From Bacillus sp. CECT 9360 (GTDB lineage: Bacteria > Bacillota > Bacilli > Bacillales > DSM-1321), in the NCBI RefSeq assembly GCF_918741275.1, contig NZ_CAKKNA010000022.1:1-55442 (forward strand): 55,442 nucleotides of DNA. Reading direction: 5' to 3'. The position numbers were made by a program, and so were the translations under genes. Below are positions 36,447-44,867 of this stretch, one piece after another (positions within the stretch are counted from its first letter, which is position 1; the number at the start of each line of letters is the position of its first letter). The notes beneath the pieces were generated by a model. The model ran no database searches. It saw only the letters and a list, made by a program, of their open reading frames with translations, and was not told where the DNA came from.

Positions 36447-36998
36447 TTATGCACCCACAACTGCGACAGGATCAACCCAAACCCATTTATGACCAATCTT
36501 TACATATTCCCATTCACAAACAGCGTTGATACCCATTTTAGCAACAGTGTTAATCGTACGGGCTGTCATTTCATTGGTCACATTCACTAGATTGTTAATA
36601 AGTAAATCTAATTCAGCATTGTATTGCGCAGTACGTTTAGCAAAATAGTCAGATTCCTGTTTCAATTTGTTCTCTATCAAAAGAATCTCTGCCTCGATGG
36701 CTGCTAATCTTTCTTCTGTTTCAGCAGCTTTAGCTGTATCTGTTTCCAGGAGGGATTGTTCTTCTCTTAATGAGATGATCACTTCTGCGCCCTCAACCGA
36801 TTTAATATCTGCGTGATAGTCATTCTGCAGCTTTTCTCCTTTTGCTACAGCCTTATCAATGGCTAAGTCAATCGCTTTATTAGTTAATTCAATAAGCCTT
36901 AGTCCTTTGCTGGCATCCTTGCTTTCTGCTGCGAATGCCCCGGAACCAAATGTCAGTGTTAGTAAGATGGAAAACAATAAAACAAAACTTTTTCTCAT
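36447..36998 (-). CDS. secreted coiled-coil protein, function unknown
   Basis: A 183-residue protein with a clear signal peptide (basic MRK, hydrophobic core, cleavage likely after AFA near residue 24). A long acidic helical region (about 70-130) looks coiled-coil. The C-terminal tail CEWEYVKIGHKWVWVDP...VVGA resembles tails seen in other Bacillaceae secreted hypothetical proteins. A GGGGGAGAAAAA ribosome site precedes the ATG. It is not co-transcribed with an obvious partner. Confidence 0.8.
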   Translation of the reverse strand: MRKSFVLLFSILLTLTFGSGAFAAESKDASKGLRLIELTNKAIDLAIDKAVAKGEKLQNDYHADIKSVEGAEVIISLREEQSLLETDTAKAAETEERLAAIEAEILLIENKLKQESDYFAKRTAQYNAELDLLINNLVNVTNEMTARTINTVAKMGINAVCEWEYVKIGHKWVWVDPVAVVGA

Positions 36999-37175
36999 TT
37001 TTTCTCCCCCATTTTTTGGCTAAACTATCTTTATACATCAGAACCTCGTGAAAGAAATCATGTATGTATAAATTAACTGACATCTGCATAAATAATAGTG
37101 GCCTATTTATTGTATTTTTTACCATTATATTATGTCTTTACCTTTTATTCTACATTTTTTTAAGAGATTACCAGT

Positions 37176-37222
37176 AAAAAACCCTTTCATCAGATATTAA
37201 TGTCATTTTCTGGTGAAAGGGA
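37176..37222 (-). terminator. terminator of the MerR-ligase-dehydrogenase operon
   Basis: The 12-bp stem CCCTTTCAtCAG / CTGgTGAAAGGG is followed on the minus strand by T5. It lies about 30 bp past the dehydrogenase stop. Confidence 0.88.
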
Positions 37223-37253
37223 AGACTTTTTATTTCCAAAATAGTCTATAAAA

Positions 37254-38930
37254 TTATTTTATATTCATAGTTTTGTTGCTTTCGACTATTGCATCAAAAT
37301 ATTCGACGGTACGCATCTTTTCATTAAAGGTGTGCGGTCCGCCCCAAGTGTTTTCTATGAATACCTCCATCACCTTTCGTGCCCGACTGTCACCCTTTGC
37401 CGCATATTCAAGAGCGACGACGCTTTCCAGAATATCGCTCATTAATTTAGCCACTTTCTTCGAATGAAAGCTTTGATGATCCGCAGATGCTTTACTTAGG
37501 AAGGATAGCAATACCTTTAGTTCATGTAAGCCATCTTCAACGGGAGTAGCGCAGGCTTCTGAAAGATGCCCTACTGCCTTAAGGCGTTTTGTCATCTCAT
37601 GTAAAAATAATTCATGGGCATTAAATTTTTGAATGAGCCTTAATACTTCGAGGCCCAGAATATTTGCAGTTCCTTCCCATACTGTCAGTACCTGTGCATC
37701 TCGAAGTAAACGGGGAGTCACGAAATCTTCAATAAAGCCGTTGCCTCCGTGCATTTCAATTGCTTCATGTGAAAAGGCAATCGCCTGCTCCGCTGTTTCT
37801 TTTTTCAAAAGCGCAATGTAGAGGCGATTTAACACTTCATCTTCCTTGGGTATCCGTTCATTTTTCTTCATGACCTCGTCAAATAGCGGCAGGTACGTAA
37901 ATACAGTGCGTGTTTCAATTTCATGCTTGACCGCAAGCCTTGTCAGTGTATCCTTCACCATTGGAAAATCGGTCAGCCTGCTGCCGAATGCATTGCGGTT
38001 TGTTGCATAATTTTTTGCTTCCTGCAAAGCCCGTCGCATAATGCCCAGTGATGCCACCGTATTGCAAACACGCGAAAGATTAAGAGCTTCCATCATATAA
38101 TAGAAACCCTTTGATGGATCGCCTACAACATACGCCTCTGCCCCTTCAAACTCTACCTCCGCTGACGGCACGGCACGGACTCCCAGCTTATCCTTTAAGC
38201 GTCGGATTTTTATTCCATTCAGCTTGCCATCCTCTTTTCTCCACGGAACGGCAAACAATGTTAACCCCTTCGTTCCTGGAGGTGCACCCTCTCTTCTCGC
38301 CAAAACCATTGCCACTCCACACATCCCGGCATTAGAAGCAAAGTACTTTTCTCCAAATAACTCATAATGGGATCCATTGAAAACGGCCTTCGTTTCATTG
38401 GCACCTACATCTGAGCCGCCCTGCCGCTCTGTCAAGAAAGTCGCCCCTTCATAAAGTGGCCTTTCTCCTGTTGAAGCGACGAAAGGAAGGAAACGTTTTT
38501 TCAATTCATCATCTGCATACTGATCGAGCAGATAGGCAGTAGCCATCGTCAATGTAACAGGACAATAAAAACCAGGTTCGGTCTGGGATAACAAATAGCC
38601 CTGTGCATAGGAGTATATATAATTTCCCTTTTTATTCAGTTCGGGAATCTCTTTGTGTACATAGCCGACAATTCCGGTATTGTAGGTTTCTTCAACCGTT
38701 TTCCGATACCCCGCGTTTACCCAAACCTCGGAAACATCCTCCCCGTAAGCATCATATTTGATTAGCTTTGGCTGCCCTTCCCTGTCCGTAAATCGTGCCC
38801 GCTCATCAATTTCACCTGCGCATTTTCCGCCGAATTTTGTTAGCTCCCTGTCTGCATACTCGAAAAATTCAGCGTCCAATAGCTCCTTTAGAAGTTCTTG
38901 CAGTTGTTCATCCTCTTTATAAAAATTCAT
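37254..38930 (-). CDS. acyl-CoA dehydrogenase, long AidB/ACAD11-like form
   Basis: A 558-residue acyl-CoA dehydrogenase with an N-terminal extension of about 120 residues and a C-terminal extension relative to the 380-residue class. Signatures are LTERQGGSDVGANET, EMHGGNGFIEDF and VWEGTANILGLEVLR (with the catalytic-region Arg/Asn). The size and pattern match the AidB/isovaleryl-type branch. The ribosome site CAGGAGGTG overlaps the end of the ligase gene, so the two are translationally coupled. The substrate is unknown; the operon suggests an acid activated by the ligase. Confidence 0.9.
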   Translation of the reverse strand: MNFYKEDEQLQELLKELLDAEFFEYADRELTKFGGKCAGEIDERARFTDREGQPKLIKYDAYGEDVSEVWVNAGYRKTVEETYNTGIVGYVHKEIPELNKKGNYIYSYAQGYLLSQTEPGFYCPVTLTMATAYLLDQYADDELKKRFLPFVASTGERPLYEGATFLTERQGGSDVGANETKAVFNGSHYELFGEKYFASNAGMCGVAMVLARREGAPPGTKGLTLFAVPWRKEDGKLNGIKIRRLKDKLGVRAVPSAEVEFEGAEAYVVGDPSKGFYYMMEALNLSRVCNTVASLGIMRRALQEAKNYATNRNAFGSRLTDFPMVKDTLTRLAVKHEIETRTVFTYLPLFDEVMKKNERIPKEDEVLNRLYIALLKKETAEQAIAFSHEAIEMHGGNGFIEDFVTPRLLRDAQVLTVWEGTANILGLEVLRLIQKFNAHELFLHEMTKRLKAVGHLSEACATPVEDGLHELKVLLSFLSKASADHQSFHSKKVAKLMSDILESVVALEYAAKGDSRARKVMEVFIENTWGGPHTFNEKMRTVEYFDAIVESNKTMNIK

Positions 38931-38934
38931 CTAT

Positions 38935-40449
38935 TTACACCTCCTGTTGGGTTTTTCTCAACACTTGTTTCAAAATTTTACCCGTTGCATTCCGCGGCAG
39001 GGCATCGACTTTTTCATAAAGCTTCGGAATTTTAAAATCAGCAAGCTTTCCAGCCAGAAATTTTTTACATTCGGCTTCGAGTTCATTCCCGTTCTCTGTT
39101 GTCACAATAAATGCCTTAACGGTTTCCCCCCATTCCGGGTGGGGAACACCTATGACGGCTACTTCAGAGATTGCCGGGTGTTTAATTAATTCTTCTTCGA
39201 TCTCTTTTGGATAGACGTTCACGCCTCCGGAGATTATTAAATCCTTTTTACGGTCGACTACCCAGATAAATCCGTCTTCGTCTTTTTTTCCAAGATCTCC
39301 GGTACGGATCCATCCGTCAAGGTAAGCTTCTTCCGTCTCCACCAGATTCTTGTAATAGCCTTTCATGTTGCCTTCTCCGTATAATAGGATTTCACCTATT
39401 TCATTCGAGGCGCAATCTTTCCCATCGCTGTCGACTATCCGCAGCTCTGTTCCCAGAGCCCCGCGTTTGCCTATGCTGCCGGATTTTTCTTCATGGTCCT
39501 CAGGTAGCAGCAGTGTTCCGCTCGGTCCTGACTCTGTTAACCCATATACACAATAGAGATTCTTTGTTTGGAAACTGGTTTGGATGAACTGCACTTCCCC
39601 TTTTGAAAGTGGCGCACCTCCGTAAACCCAGTATTTCATTGAGGATAAATCATAGGATGATAGATTCGGCTGTTTAGCCGTGAATAAGTAAGCAACAGGC
39701 GCACCAAAGAAGTGGGTTGTTTTTTCGTTATGTACGAGTTGCAGCAGTCGTTCGGGAGTAAACATCGGTGCAAGGACATGAGTTGCTCCAACATAGGTTC
39801 CGGCAACGAGGAACAAATGGAGCGGGGCCGAATGGCTTAGTGGCATCATATGTAGCATTCTGCTTTCTGGTTTCATCGACATTTCGACACCCATCATGAT
39901 CGCAACAGTTAAGACATTCCGGTTTGTAAAGAGCACGCCCTTTGGTTTCCCAGTTGTGCCCGAAGTATATAGAATAGTAGATTCGTCTTCCTCTGTAAGA
40001 GGGCATTCGATTTCTAGATTTATTCCTGAGTCGATACATGATTGGAAAGAACGCCAGCCGTCAGATGCAGGTCCTGTTTTCATGCAAAGCAACGATGGAG
40101 TTGAAAAAGACTGGGCGGTTTCATATAATTGTTCATGGACGATGAGTGCCTTGGCATCACAGTGATCGATGATGTATTCCAATTCCGACTGTGTCAGCTT
40201 GGCATTGATAGGCACAATGATGGCCCCGAGTCGCTGGACAGCAAAATAGCTGATGACGAATTCGAGGGTATTAGGCATAAATAAAACCACTTTATCCGAA
40301 GCATTGATTCCAAGTGATTGAAGCGATGATGCAAATCGATTTACGAGTTCATTCAACTTTTGATAGGATACGCGTTCTGTATCGGTAACAACTGCTTCTT
40401 GAAGTGGATATTTCCTTGCATTCCTGGATAACAATTCAGAAATATTCAT
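38935..40449 (-). CDS. AMP-forming acyl-CoA ligase
   Basis: A 504-residue adenylating enzyme with P-loop YTSGTTGKPKG (about 156), YGLTESGPSG, the hinge WIRTGDLGKKDEDGFIWVVDRKKD and the C-terminal catalytic Lys in PRNATGKILK. Its ATG overlaps the MerR stop (ATGA), a sign of coupling. It activates an unidentified acid to a CoA ester that the next gene, an acyl-CoA dehydrogenase, can oxidise. Confidence 0.92.
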   Translation of the reverse strand: MNISELLSRNARKYPLQEAVVTDTERVSYQKLNELVNRFASSLQSLGINASDKVVLFMPNTLEFVISYFAVQRLGAIIVPINAKLTQSELEYIIDHCDAKALIVHEQLYETAQSFSTPSLLCMKTGPASDGWRSFQSCIDSGINLEIECPLTEEDESTILYTSGTTGKPKGVLFTNRNVLTVAIMMGVEMSMKPESRMLHMMPLSHSAPLHLFLVAGTYVGATHVLAPMFTPERLLQLVHNEKTTHFFGAPVAYLFTAKQPNLSSYDLSSMKYWVYGGAPLSKGEVQFIQTSFQTKNLYCVYGLTESGPSGTLLLPEDHEEKSGSIGKRGALGTELRIVDSDGKDCASNEIGEILLYGEGNMKGYYKNLVETEEAYLDGWIRTGDLGKKDEDGFIWVVDRKKDLIISGGVNVYPKEIEEELIKHPAISEVAVIGVPHPEWGETVKAFIVTTENGNELEAECKKFLAGKLADFKIPKLYEKVDALPRNATGKILKQVLRKTQQEV

Positions 40450-40829
40450 TCTTTCTCACTCCTTATTGAATCAAGTTTTTCTGTAAAATCACCTAACAGA
40501 TTTTCAATTTCTACTCTCATTTCATTTAGTTCTTTTAAGCGCTGATTCACCTCCTCTAATTTCTGGCTCCCATACTCAATCGTCCGCTCAAGCTGTCTCT
40601 CACCGGTACGGTCATAATCGAATAGCAAGACCATTTCCTTGATTTCCTCTAGTGAAAACCCAAACCGCTTACCGCGCAAAACCAGCTTCAGCTGGGCGTA
40701 ATGCTTTTTTGTATACAAACGATTTCCGCTTTCGGTCCGCTGCGGTTTTAGAAGCCCAAGCTCTTCGTAATAACGGATTGTCCGGGTGGTAAGGTTAAAC
40801 TCTTGTGACAAATCAGAGATAGTATACAT
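40446..40829 (-). CDS. MerR family regulator (LiuR/acid-catabolism type)
   Basis: A 127-residue regulator: N-terminal winged helix (MYTISDLSQEFNLTTRTIRYYEELGLLKPQR), then a dimerisation coiled coil. It lacks the Cys ligands of metal-sensing MerR proteins. It resembles the LiuR-type regulators of branched-chain and fatty-acid degradation. I chose the ATG at 40829; the open frame continues 45 codons upstream through the promoter and operator. It overlaps the ligase gene by 4 bases. The palindrome at 40874-40889 is its probable operator. Confidence 0.88.
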   Translation of the reverse strand: MYTISDLSQEFNLTTRTIRYYEELGLLKPQRTESGNRLYTKKHYAQLKLVLRGKRFGFSLEEIKEMVLLFDYDRTGERQLERTIEYGSQKLEEVNQRLKELNEMRVEIENLLGDFTEKLDSIRSEKE

Positions 40830-40873
40830 GCCAAAAACCTTCTTTACTGAGGGATAGTATTTATATAATAGCA

Positions 40874-40889
40874 TTGACGTTAACGTAAA
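40874..40889. promoter_or_regulatory. probable LiuR-type operator
   Basis: The perfect 10-bp palindrome ACGTTAACGT is extended to TTGACGTTAACGTAAA, with one mismatched pair. It matches the ACGT-rich motif described for LiuR-like MerR regulators and lies about 45 bp before the regulator start, overlapping the probable core promoter. This implies autoregulation of the operon. Confidence 0.8.
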
Positions 40890-40933
40890 CCTCAAGATGT
40901 TTTCAGCTTCATTCGTTTTTAATTTTAAAATCC

Positions 40934-40974
40934 ATAAAAAAATCACCTCCCAGATTGAATACAAGGAGGTGATT
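40934..40974 (-). terminator. terminator after the lipoprotein gene
   Basis: A perfect 10-bp stem AATCACCTCC / GGAGGTGATT with a 14-base loop is followed on the minus strand by T7. It lies directly behind the lipoprotein stop. Confidence 0.9.
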
Positions 40975-40977
40975 ATA

Positions 40978-41424
40978 TTAGGAGCCTAAGTTTTCAATCT
41001 TGTTCATAAGGCTCGTTAAATCATTGATCGTCTGCATGATCTCTGAGTTTTCTAATTGGGCGAGGTCATAGTTGCCATTTTCAATATTCTTTAAATAGGT
41101 ATCGATGCCTTCACTTAATTTTGCATTGTATTCTTCAATTTGGGTATGAATGTCTTCTGCTATGGAAGGGGCTTTTGTTTCATTAAAGGTCTGTATTTCC
41201 TCTTTCATCGTTTTCAATTCGGTTTCCAGGTTTTCACGCGCTTCCTGATTGGTTACGGCATCCTGGGCAAGCTGTGGCACATCTTCAGCAAACTGGCTGG
41301 CCTTATCCAAATAGTCCTTTGCTTCATTCGCATAGTCGATAGAGTTGTTTACTTCCCCGAGAAGGGAGCATCCGCTTAACACGACCATTGATACTATAGC
41401 AAAAACCGTAAAGATTCTTTTCAT
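40978..41424 (-). CDS. lipoprotein of the DUF6376 type
   Basis: A 148-residue lipoprotein with a short signal sequence and a lipobox VLSGCS (Cys near residue 18), followed by a mostly helical, acidic domain. I chose the ATG at 41424 (MKRIFTVFAI) behind GAGAGGATGTTTCAT. The frame opens 15 codons earlier. It is the second gene after the Mn2+ riboswitch, 47 bp past the kinase stop with no terminator between. DUF6376 is a tentative family name. Confidence 0.75.
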   Translation of the reverse strand: MKRIFTVFAIVSMVVLSGCSLLGEVNNSIDYANEAKDYLDKASQFAEDVPQLAQDAVTNQEARENLETELKTMKEEIQTFNETKAPSIAEDIHTQIEEYNAKLSEGIDTYLKNIENGNYDLAQLENSEIMQTINDLTSLMNKIENLGS

Positions 41425-41471
41425 ATGAAACATCCTCTCTATAGTTATATGATTAATAACGCAACTCAAGA

Positions 41472-42080
41472 TTACATAGGAATAAGCTTTCTCTTATACA
41501 AGGCAGCTATCAGATTCAAAATGAAAGCCGGGATTTTTTTAGGGAAGAAAGGTTTAAGATAGACTCGATAAAAAGCATCCTTCAGGTCGCTCCATTGAGT
41601 ACAATTTTTCGTTTGCCGGAATCTGGCCACATCAATCACTTTGATTTCTTTTGCGGAAGTGATAAAGATGTTTCGTAAATGGATATCGGATGGATTTAAA
41701 CCCTTCTTCTTCGCTAGCAATAACGCTTCATCCACTTCCTTGATTTTTTCGGTGGTAACCGGAATTCCTTGCGCCAAGCATTCGAAAAGCGTATGCCCTT
41801 CTATATAATCGATGACTAAATAATTCGAACCGGCATCATAAAGAGTAGGATAATATGAAATACCCTGCAATTCTTTGTAAATTTCAGCTTCTTCCTTGGC
41901 AATATGGATATGGTTGGGGAAAAACACTTTAATGGCTTTATCGGTAGCTTTGATTCGGAAAACAAACGCGCTTCTGCCTTCTCCAATAAACTGTAAAGAT
42001 TCATCGTATGCGACTAGTATTACTTTATCTTTTTTCGATTTTATTTTTACACTTTCAGCAAGTCTGTTATATCTGTTCAA
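41472..42080 (-). CDS. RIO/ABC1-like protein kinase under a Mn2+ riboswitch
   Basis: A 202-residue kinase-fold protein. Visible motifs are a glycine-rich loop IGEGRSAFVFRI, the ATP Lys in KAIKVF, the Glu in KEEAEIYKEL, the catalytic segment NPSDIHLRNIF and a DFG-equivalent VIDVARFR. This degenerate set matches RIO-like kinases (YrzF-type in Bacillus). The start is a TTG at 42080 (LNRYNRLAES), 7 bases after AAAGGAGG. Frame upstream of it runs through the riboswitch and is not coding. The kinase and the following lipoprotein form the riboswitch-controlled unit. Confidence 0.8.
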   Translation of the reverse strand: MNRYNRLAESVKIKSKKDKVILVAYDESLQFIGEGRSAFVFRIKATDKAIKVFFPNHIHIAKEEAEIYKELQGISYYPTLYDAGSNYLVIDYIEGHTLFECLAQGIPVTTEKIKEVDEALLLAKKKGLNPSDIHLRNIFITSAKEIKVIDVARFRQTKNCTQWSDLKDAFYRVYLKPFFPKKIPAFILNLIAALYKRKLIPM

Positions 42081-42095
42081 AATACGACCTCCTTT

Positions 42096-42141
42096 CATGA
42101 AAACAAAAGACGTTATAACCGAATATCTGGTTATAACGTCT
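42096..42141 (-). terminator. riboswitch terminator before the kinase
   Basis: A perfect 13-bp stem AGACGTTATAACC / GGTTATAACGTCT with an 8-base loop is followed on the minus strand by TTTGTTTTC. It lies between the aptamer and the TTG start of the kinase, so it is the probable expression platform. Confidence 0.85.
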
Positions 42142-42172
42142 GTTAAACGAATAAGAGACTTTACCAAATAAA

Positions 42173-42262
42173 CGGCAAGGTCTCGCAAACAACCTAGGTT
42201 GCCAACAAAGCCGAGGACTCAGGTCCTGTATTGACGACTTTGCTGTATAGCTACTCCCCTTA
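42173..42262 (-). ncRNA. yybP-ykoY (Mn2+) riboswitch
   Basis: On the minus strand the leader holds, in order, AGGGGAGTAGC, GTCGTCAATACA, CGGCTTTGTTGGCAACC and GCGAGACCTTGCC. These are the conserved blocks of the yybP-ykoY class and closely resemble the B. subtilis yybP leader. The class senses Mn2+ and usually controls Mn exporters or TerC proteins. Here it precedes a kinase-lipoprotein pair. Confidence 0.93.
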
Positions 42263-42294
42263 ATGGAAGATGATTATTTAATTATTGTAGTTAT

Positions 42295-42323
42295 ATTATA
42301 TGGTGAAAAAAGGTGAAGGTCAA
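42295..42323 (-). promoter_or_regulatory. promoter of the Mn2+ riboswitch transcript
   Basis: Minus-strand -35 TTGACC (42318-42323) and a perfect -10 TATAAT (42295-42300) have 17-bp spacing. Transcription would begin about 42288, 25 bases before the aptamer. Confidence 0.88.
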
Positions 42324-42405
42324 AAGAAGTGCTTTGTCCTTTTAAGTGTATGCCTGTACATTATTGTTAGACCAGCTATCTTTTTCGATTTTATAGCGGC
42401 AAAGA

Positions 42406-44082
42406 CTACCTTACCTTTTCAAGTTCATCCAAAAAGGCCGGTCGGTTCTTATGCTTTTCTTTTAATTCATCGATTAGCCTCTCAGTATTTGTACTGCCAC
42501 AGGCTTTCTTATAGTTTTTAATTATTTTGCATGCTTTTTTATATTCCCGCCTATTCGAAGCGCTATTTGCGGCTCCTTTAACATAAGTCACGAAAAGCTC
42601 GTCGACTTCTTTTGGAAAGTCTTCGATAAGGTGCTGGTAAAAATGAGTTATATAATGGACTTGGCCTTTACAATATTCAAGCAATCGGCTAGTTAATTGC
42701 TCTTTAATTAGAATTTCTTCATAAACAACGGATGGGCGATAGGCTTGTTGTTCAAATTGATTGAGGATTACTTCCAAAATATCTTCCCATTCTTCAGGTT
42801 GATAGAGCTTTCTTAATTCCAAATAATAGTGGGATTTATTTTCGTATAGAAGCTCTAATGCCAATTGCCGTTGCTGATCGCGTTCACCAAGCTTTTCATA
42901 GGCTTGATATCTGTATTCCTTCCATTGATTAATTAATCCTGGATAGTCCTGATTCGTCTTTTCGCCATCTAAGCTGAGTTTTATGACTCTATGATAATCA
43001 GCTTTATCAAACGCTATGAGAATAGCCTTCTTGCGAAAATCACTGTGTTTAATATTCTTTTCTATAAAAGCATCGGCCTTATTCTTTCCATCAAATCGTT
43101 CGATCAACTCAAGCTGCAGCTTTTTTATTTGTGTTTCGTAATATTTTCCGCTCCATTCGTCCTTATTCATTTCCTCTATCATCACGTCAAGCTGTAGTTC
43201 AAGTATTGTACGAAGTTCTTGATTAGCACAAAATTCTATGCACGATTGCAAAAGATCAAAGCGCCAATCAGTCCAGCCCTCGTATCGTTTATGATTAGCT
43301 TCTTTCATTATTAAGAAAAATAACTGTTGTTGTTCAAAATCACTTAGATTGTCTTTTCCTCTGCTTACTGCTGTATTAATTAAATAGATGCTTTCATGTA
43401 TAACACTTCCAACTGTTCCACTCGAATCATCACAATATTGCAGCATATCTACAACATTCGATAAAACGGCAGTGGATAATGACACTGCACTTTCAATATT
43501 CCCGGTATCCAGTTTACTTCGTACGTTTTGAAGCGTTATTTCCGCGCCCTTTACGGCGAGACCCACTTGGTTCCATTCTATGAAACCTCTGTGCGTTGCT
43601 TTTTTGATATAATCTTTGATTAGTTTATCAGCAATAGAAATCTCGTCTTTATCTGCTGCGTATTGAAGAGTAATCCGATTTTCAATATCTTTATAATCCT
43701 TCGCCAAATCGAGAATGATGCTGATAAGTTCCTCCTTGCTTTGACCTGAGAGGACGTCCTTTAGATTTTTCTTTTTTGCTATAGACTTCTTTTTAGGCTT
43801 TTGTGTAAAATTGCTAGTCTCCTCTCTTAACGCATAGAGCATCGCAATCTCATGCTTACAGAAATCGCCCCAATCAAACGGACATTCACAGTTTGATTGT
43901 ACAATTTGTTTTTGACTATCAAGTTGGATTTCAACGCTGTAATCTTCAGACCCTTCCACCTGGGCAGTATATATATCTCCTTCTACAATCTCTATCTTCC
44001 CAACACGGCCTTCATAAAAATAATCCAGACCACGTTCAATGATTTTTTCATCAATATACTCTTCAAAATTTGATAGATTCAT
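42406..44082 (-). CDS. SWIM zinc-finger protein
   Basis: A 558-residue protein with a SWIM zinc finger near the N-terminus: CEC...FCKHE (CxCx(n)CxH) at about residues 66-80. A long helical, repeat-like region follows. SWIM domains bind nucleic acids or proteins. In bacteria they often accompany SNF2 helicases, but none is adjacent here. I chose the ATG at 44082 (MNLSNFEEYID) behind GGGAGGATCTTGCT. The role is unknown. Confidence 0.85.
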   Translation of the reverse strand: MNLSNFEEYIDEKIIERGLDYFYEGRVGKIEIVEGDIYTAQVEGSEDYSVEIQLDSQKQIVQSNCECPFDWGDFCKHEIAMLYALREETSNFTQKPKKKSIAKKKNLKDVLSGQSKEELISIILDLAKDYKDIENRITLQYAADKDEISIADKLIKDYIKKATHRGFIEWNQVGLAVKGAEITLQNVRSKLDTGNIESAVSLSTAVLSNVVDMLQYCDDSSGTVGSVIHESIYLINTAVSRGKDNLSDFEQQQLFFLIMKEANHKRYEGWTDWRFDLLQSCIEFCANQELRTILELQLDVMIEEMNKDEWSGKYYETQIKKLQLELIERFDGKNKADAFIEKNIKHSDFRKKAILIAFDKADYHRVIKLSLDGEKTNQDYPGLINQWKEYRYQAYEKLGERDQQRQLALELLYENKSHYYLELRKLYQPEEWEDILEVILNQFEQQAYRPSVVYEEILIKEQLTSRLLEYCKGQVHYITHFYQHLIEDFPKEVDELFVTYVKGAANSASNRREYKKACKIIKNYKKACGSTNTERLIDELKEKHKNRPAFLDELEKVR

Positions 44083-44268
44083 AGCAAGATCCTCCCTACA
44101 TAGCTGATCAACACCTACCACCTTTTCTTGATAGTTAATGCAGGCTGTTCTCTATGTATTTTTGAAACTAAATCATAATGAAAATTTATTTACTTGAAAT
44201 AACACCCTTGACCCTCTCGCTACGTGATCGTTTATTTTAAAAGTATCTTATGAAAAGGAGGATGAGGG

Positions 44269-44700
44269 ATGGAATTTTATGCTATGCCGTTGTTCGTAAA
44301 ACTTGCAGTAAGGAATATGGAAAGCTCACTTAACTGGTACAAACATGTTCTTAATTTTGAATCTATATTTGTGTTGCCTGACCAGGCCGGTGAAATTGTA
44401 ATGGCTCATATTCGGGGGCAAAAGTATCAAGACATGATGCTAGTGTCAGAACAATATGACACGAATTCTAATGGGATAGGTGTTGTTTTAAACTTTACAG
44501 TTGAAGATGTTGATAGTTTTGCTGACAAGGCGAATAAAGCCTATGCTAATATTTTGGAGGGACCTATTGATCGTCCTTGGAATGCTCGTGAACTTGTCCT
44601 AAAAGACCCTGATGGTTATGTTATAATACTTTCGATGCAGATTGATAAAGAAAAAACTATAGATGATATAGTTGATTGGGTTGTAAATATTCAAGATTAA
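44269..44700 (+). CDS. VOC (glyoxalase/bleomycin-resistance) family protein
   Basis: A 143-residue protein with two beta-alpha-beta-beta-beta modules of the vicinal-oxygen-chelate fold (VKLAVRNMESSLNWYKHVL at the start, VVLNFTVEDVDSFADKA in the second module, ending LKDPDGYVIIL). The reaction cannot be inferred; metal-ligand residues are only partly visible. It has a strong ribosome site (AAAAGGAGGATGAGGG) and stands alone. Confidence 0.85.
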   Translation: MEFYAMPLFVKLAVRNMESSLNWYKHVLNFESIFVLPDQAGEIVMAHIRGQKYQDMMLVSEQYDTNSNGIGVVLNFTVEDVDSFADKANKAYANILEGPIDRPWNARELVLKDPDGYVIILSMQIDKEKTIDDIVDWVVNIQD

Positions 44701-44758
44701 TGGAGAGGCAGCTATGAAACAACATTATCGCTAATATCCATTTTCAACCCTCAATTTT

Positions 44759-44787
44759 AACACCGTTCGAGCGTTTCGAACGGTGTT
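44759..44787 (+). terminator. hairpin after the VOC gene
   Basis: A perfect 11-bp stem AACACCGTTCG / CGAACGGTGTT lies about 60 bp past the stop. The downstream sequence is only weakly T-rich, so terminator function is probable but not certain. Confidence 0.6.
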
Positions 44788-44867
44788 ATCGCTATTTGAA
44801 ATATCTAGAATAAAATCAACTGGATTGTTAATCGGATTTATTCTTTCATGTACTCCACACACTTTGG

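Noticed and set aside
40910..40940. Eight-codon minus-strand ORF (MDFKIKNE) after a perfect GGAGGTGAT site
   Set aside because: The ribosome-like sequence is the 3' arm of the lipoprotein terminator and the ATG follows its T tract. I consider it chance, though a leader peptide cannot be excluded.
40830..40964. Long N-terminus of the MerR regulator
   Set aside because: The extra 45 codons cover the promoter and operator and do not match the family, which starts at MYTISDL.
42081..42188. N-terminal extension of the kinase up to 42188
   Set aside because: The frame runs through the riboswitch and its terminator. The strong AAAGGAGG site points to the TTG at 42080.
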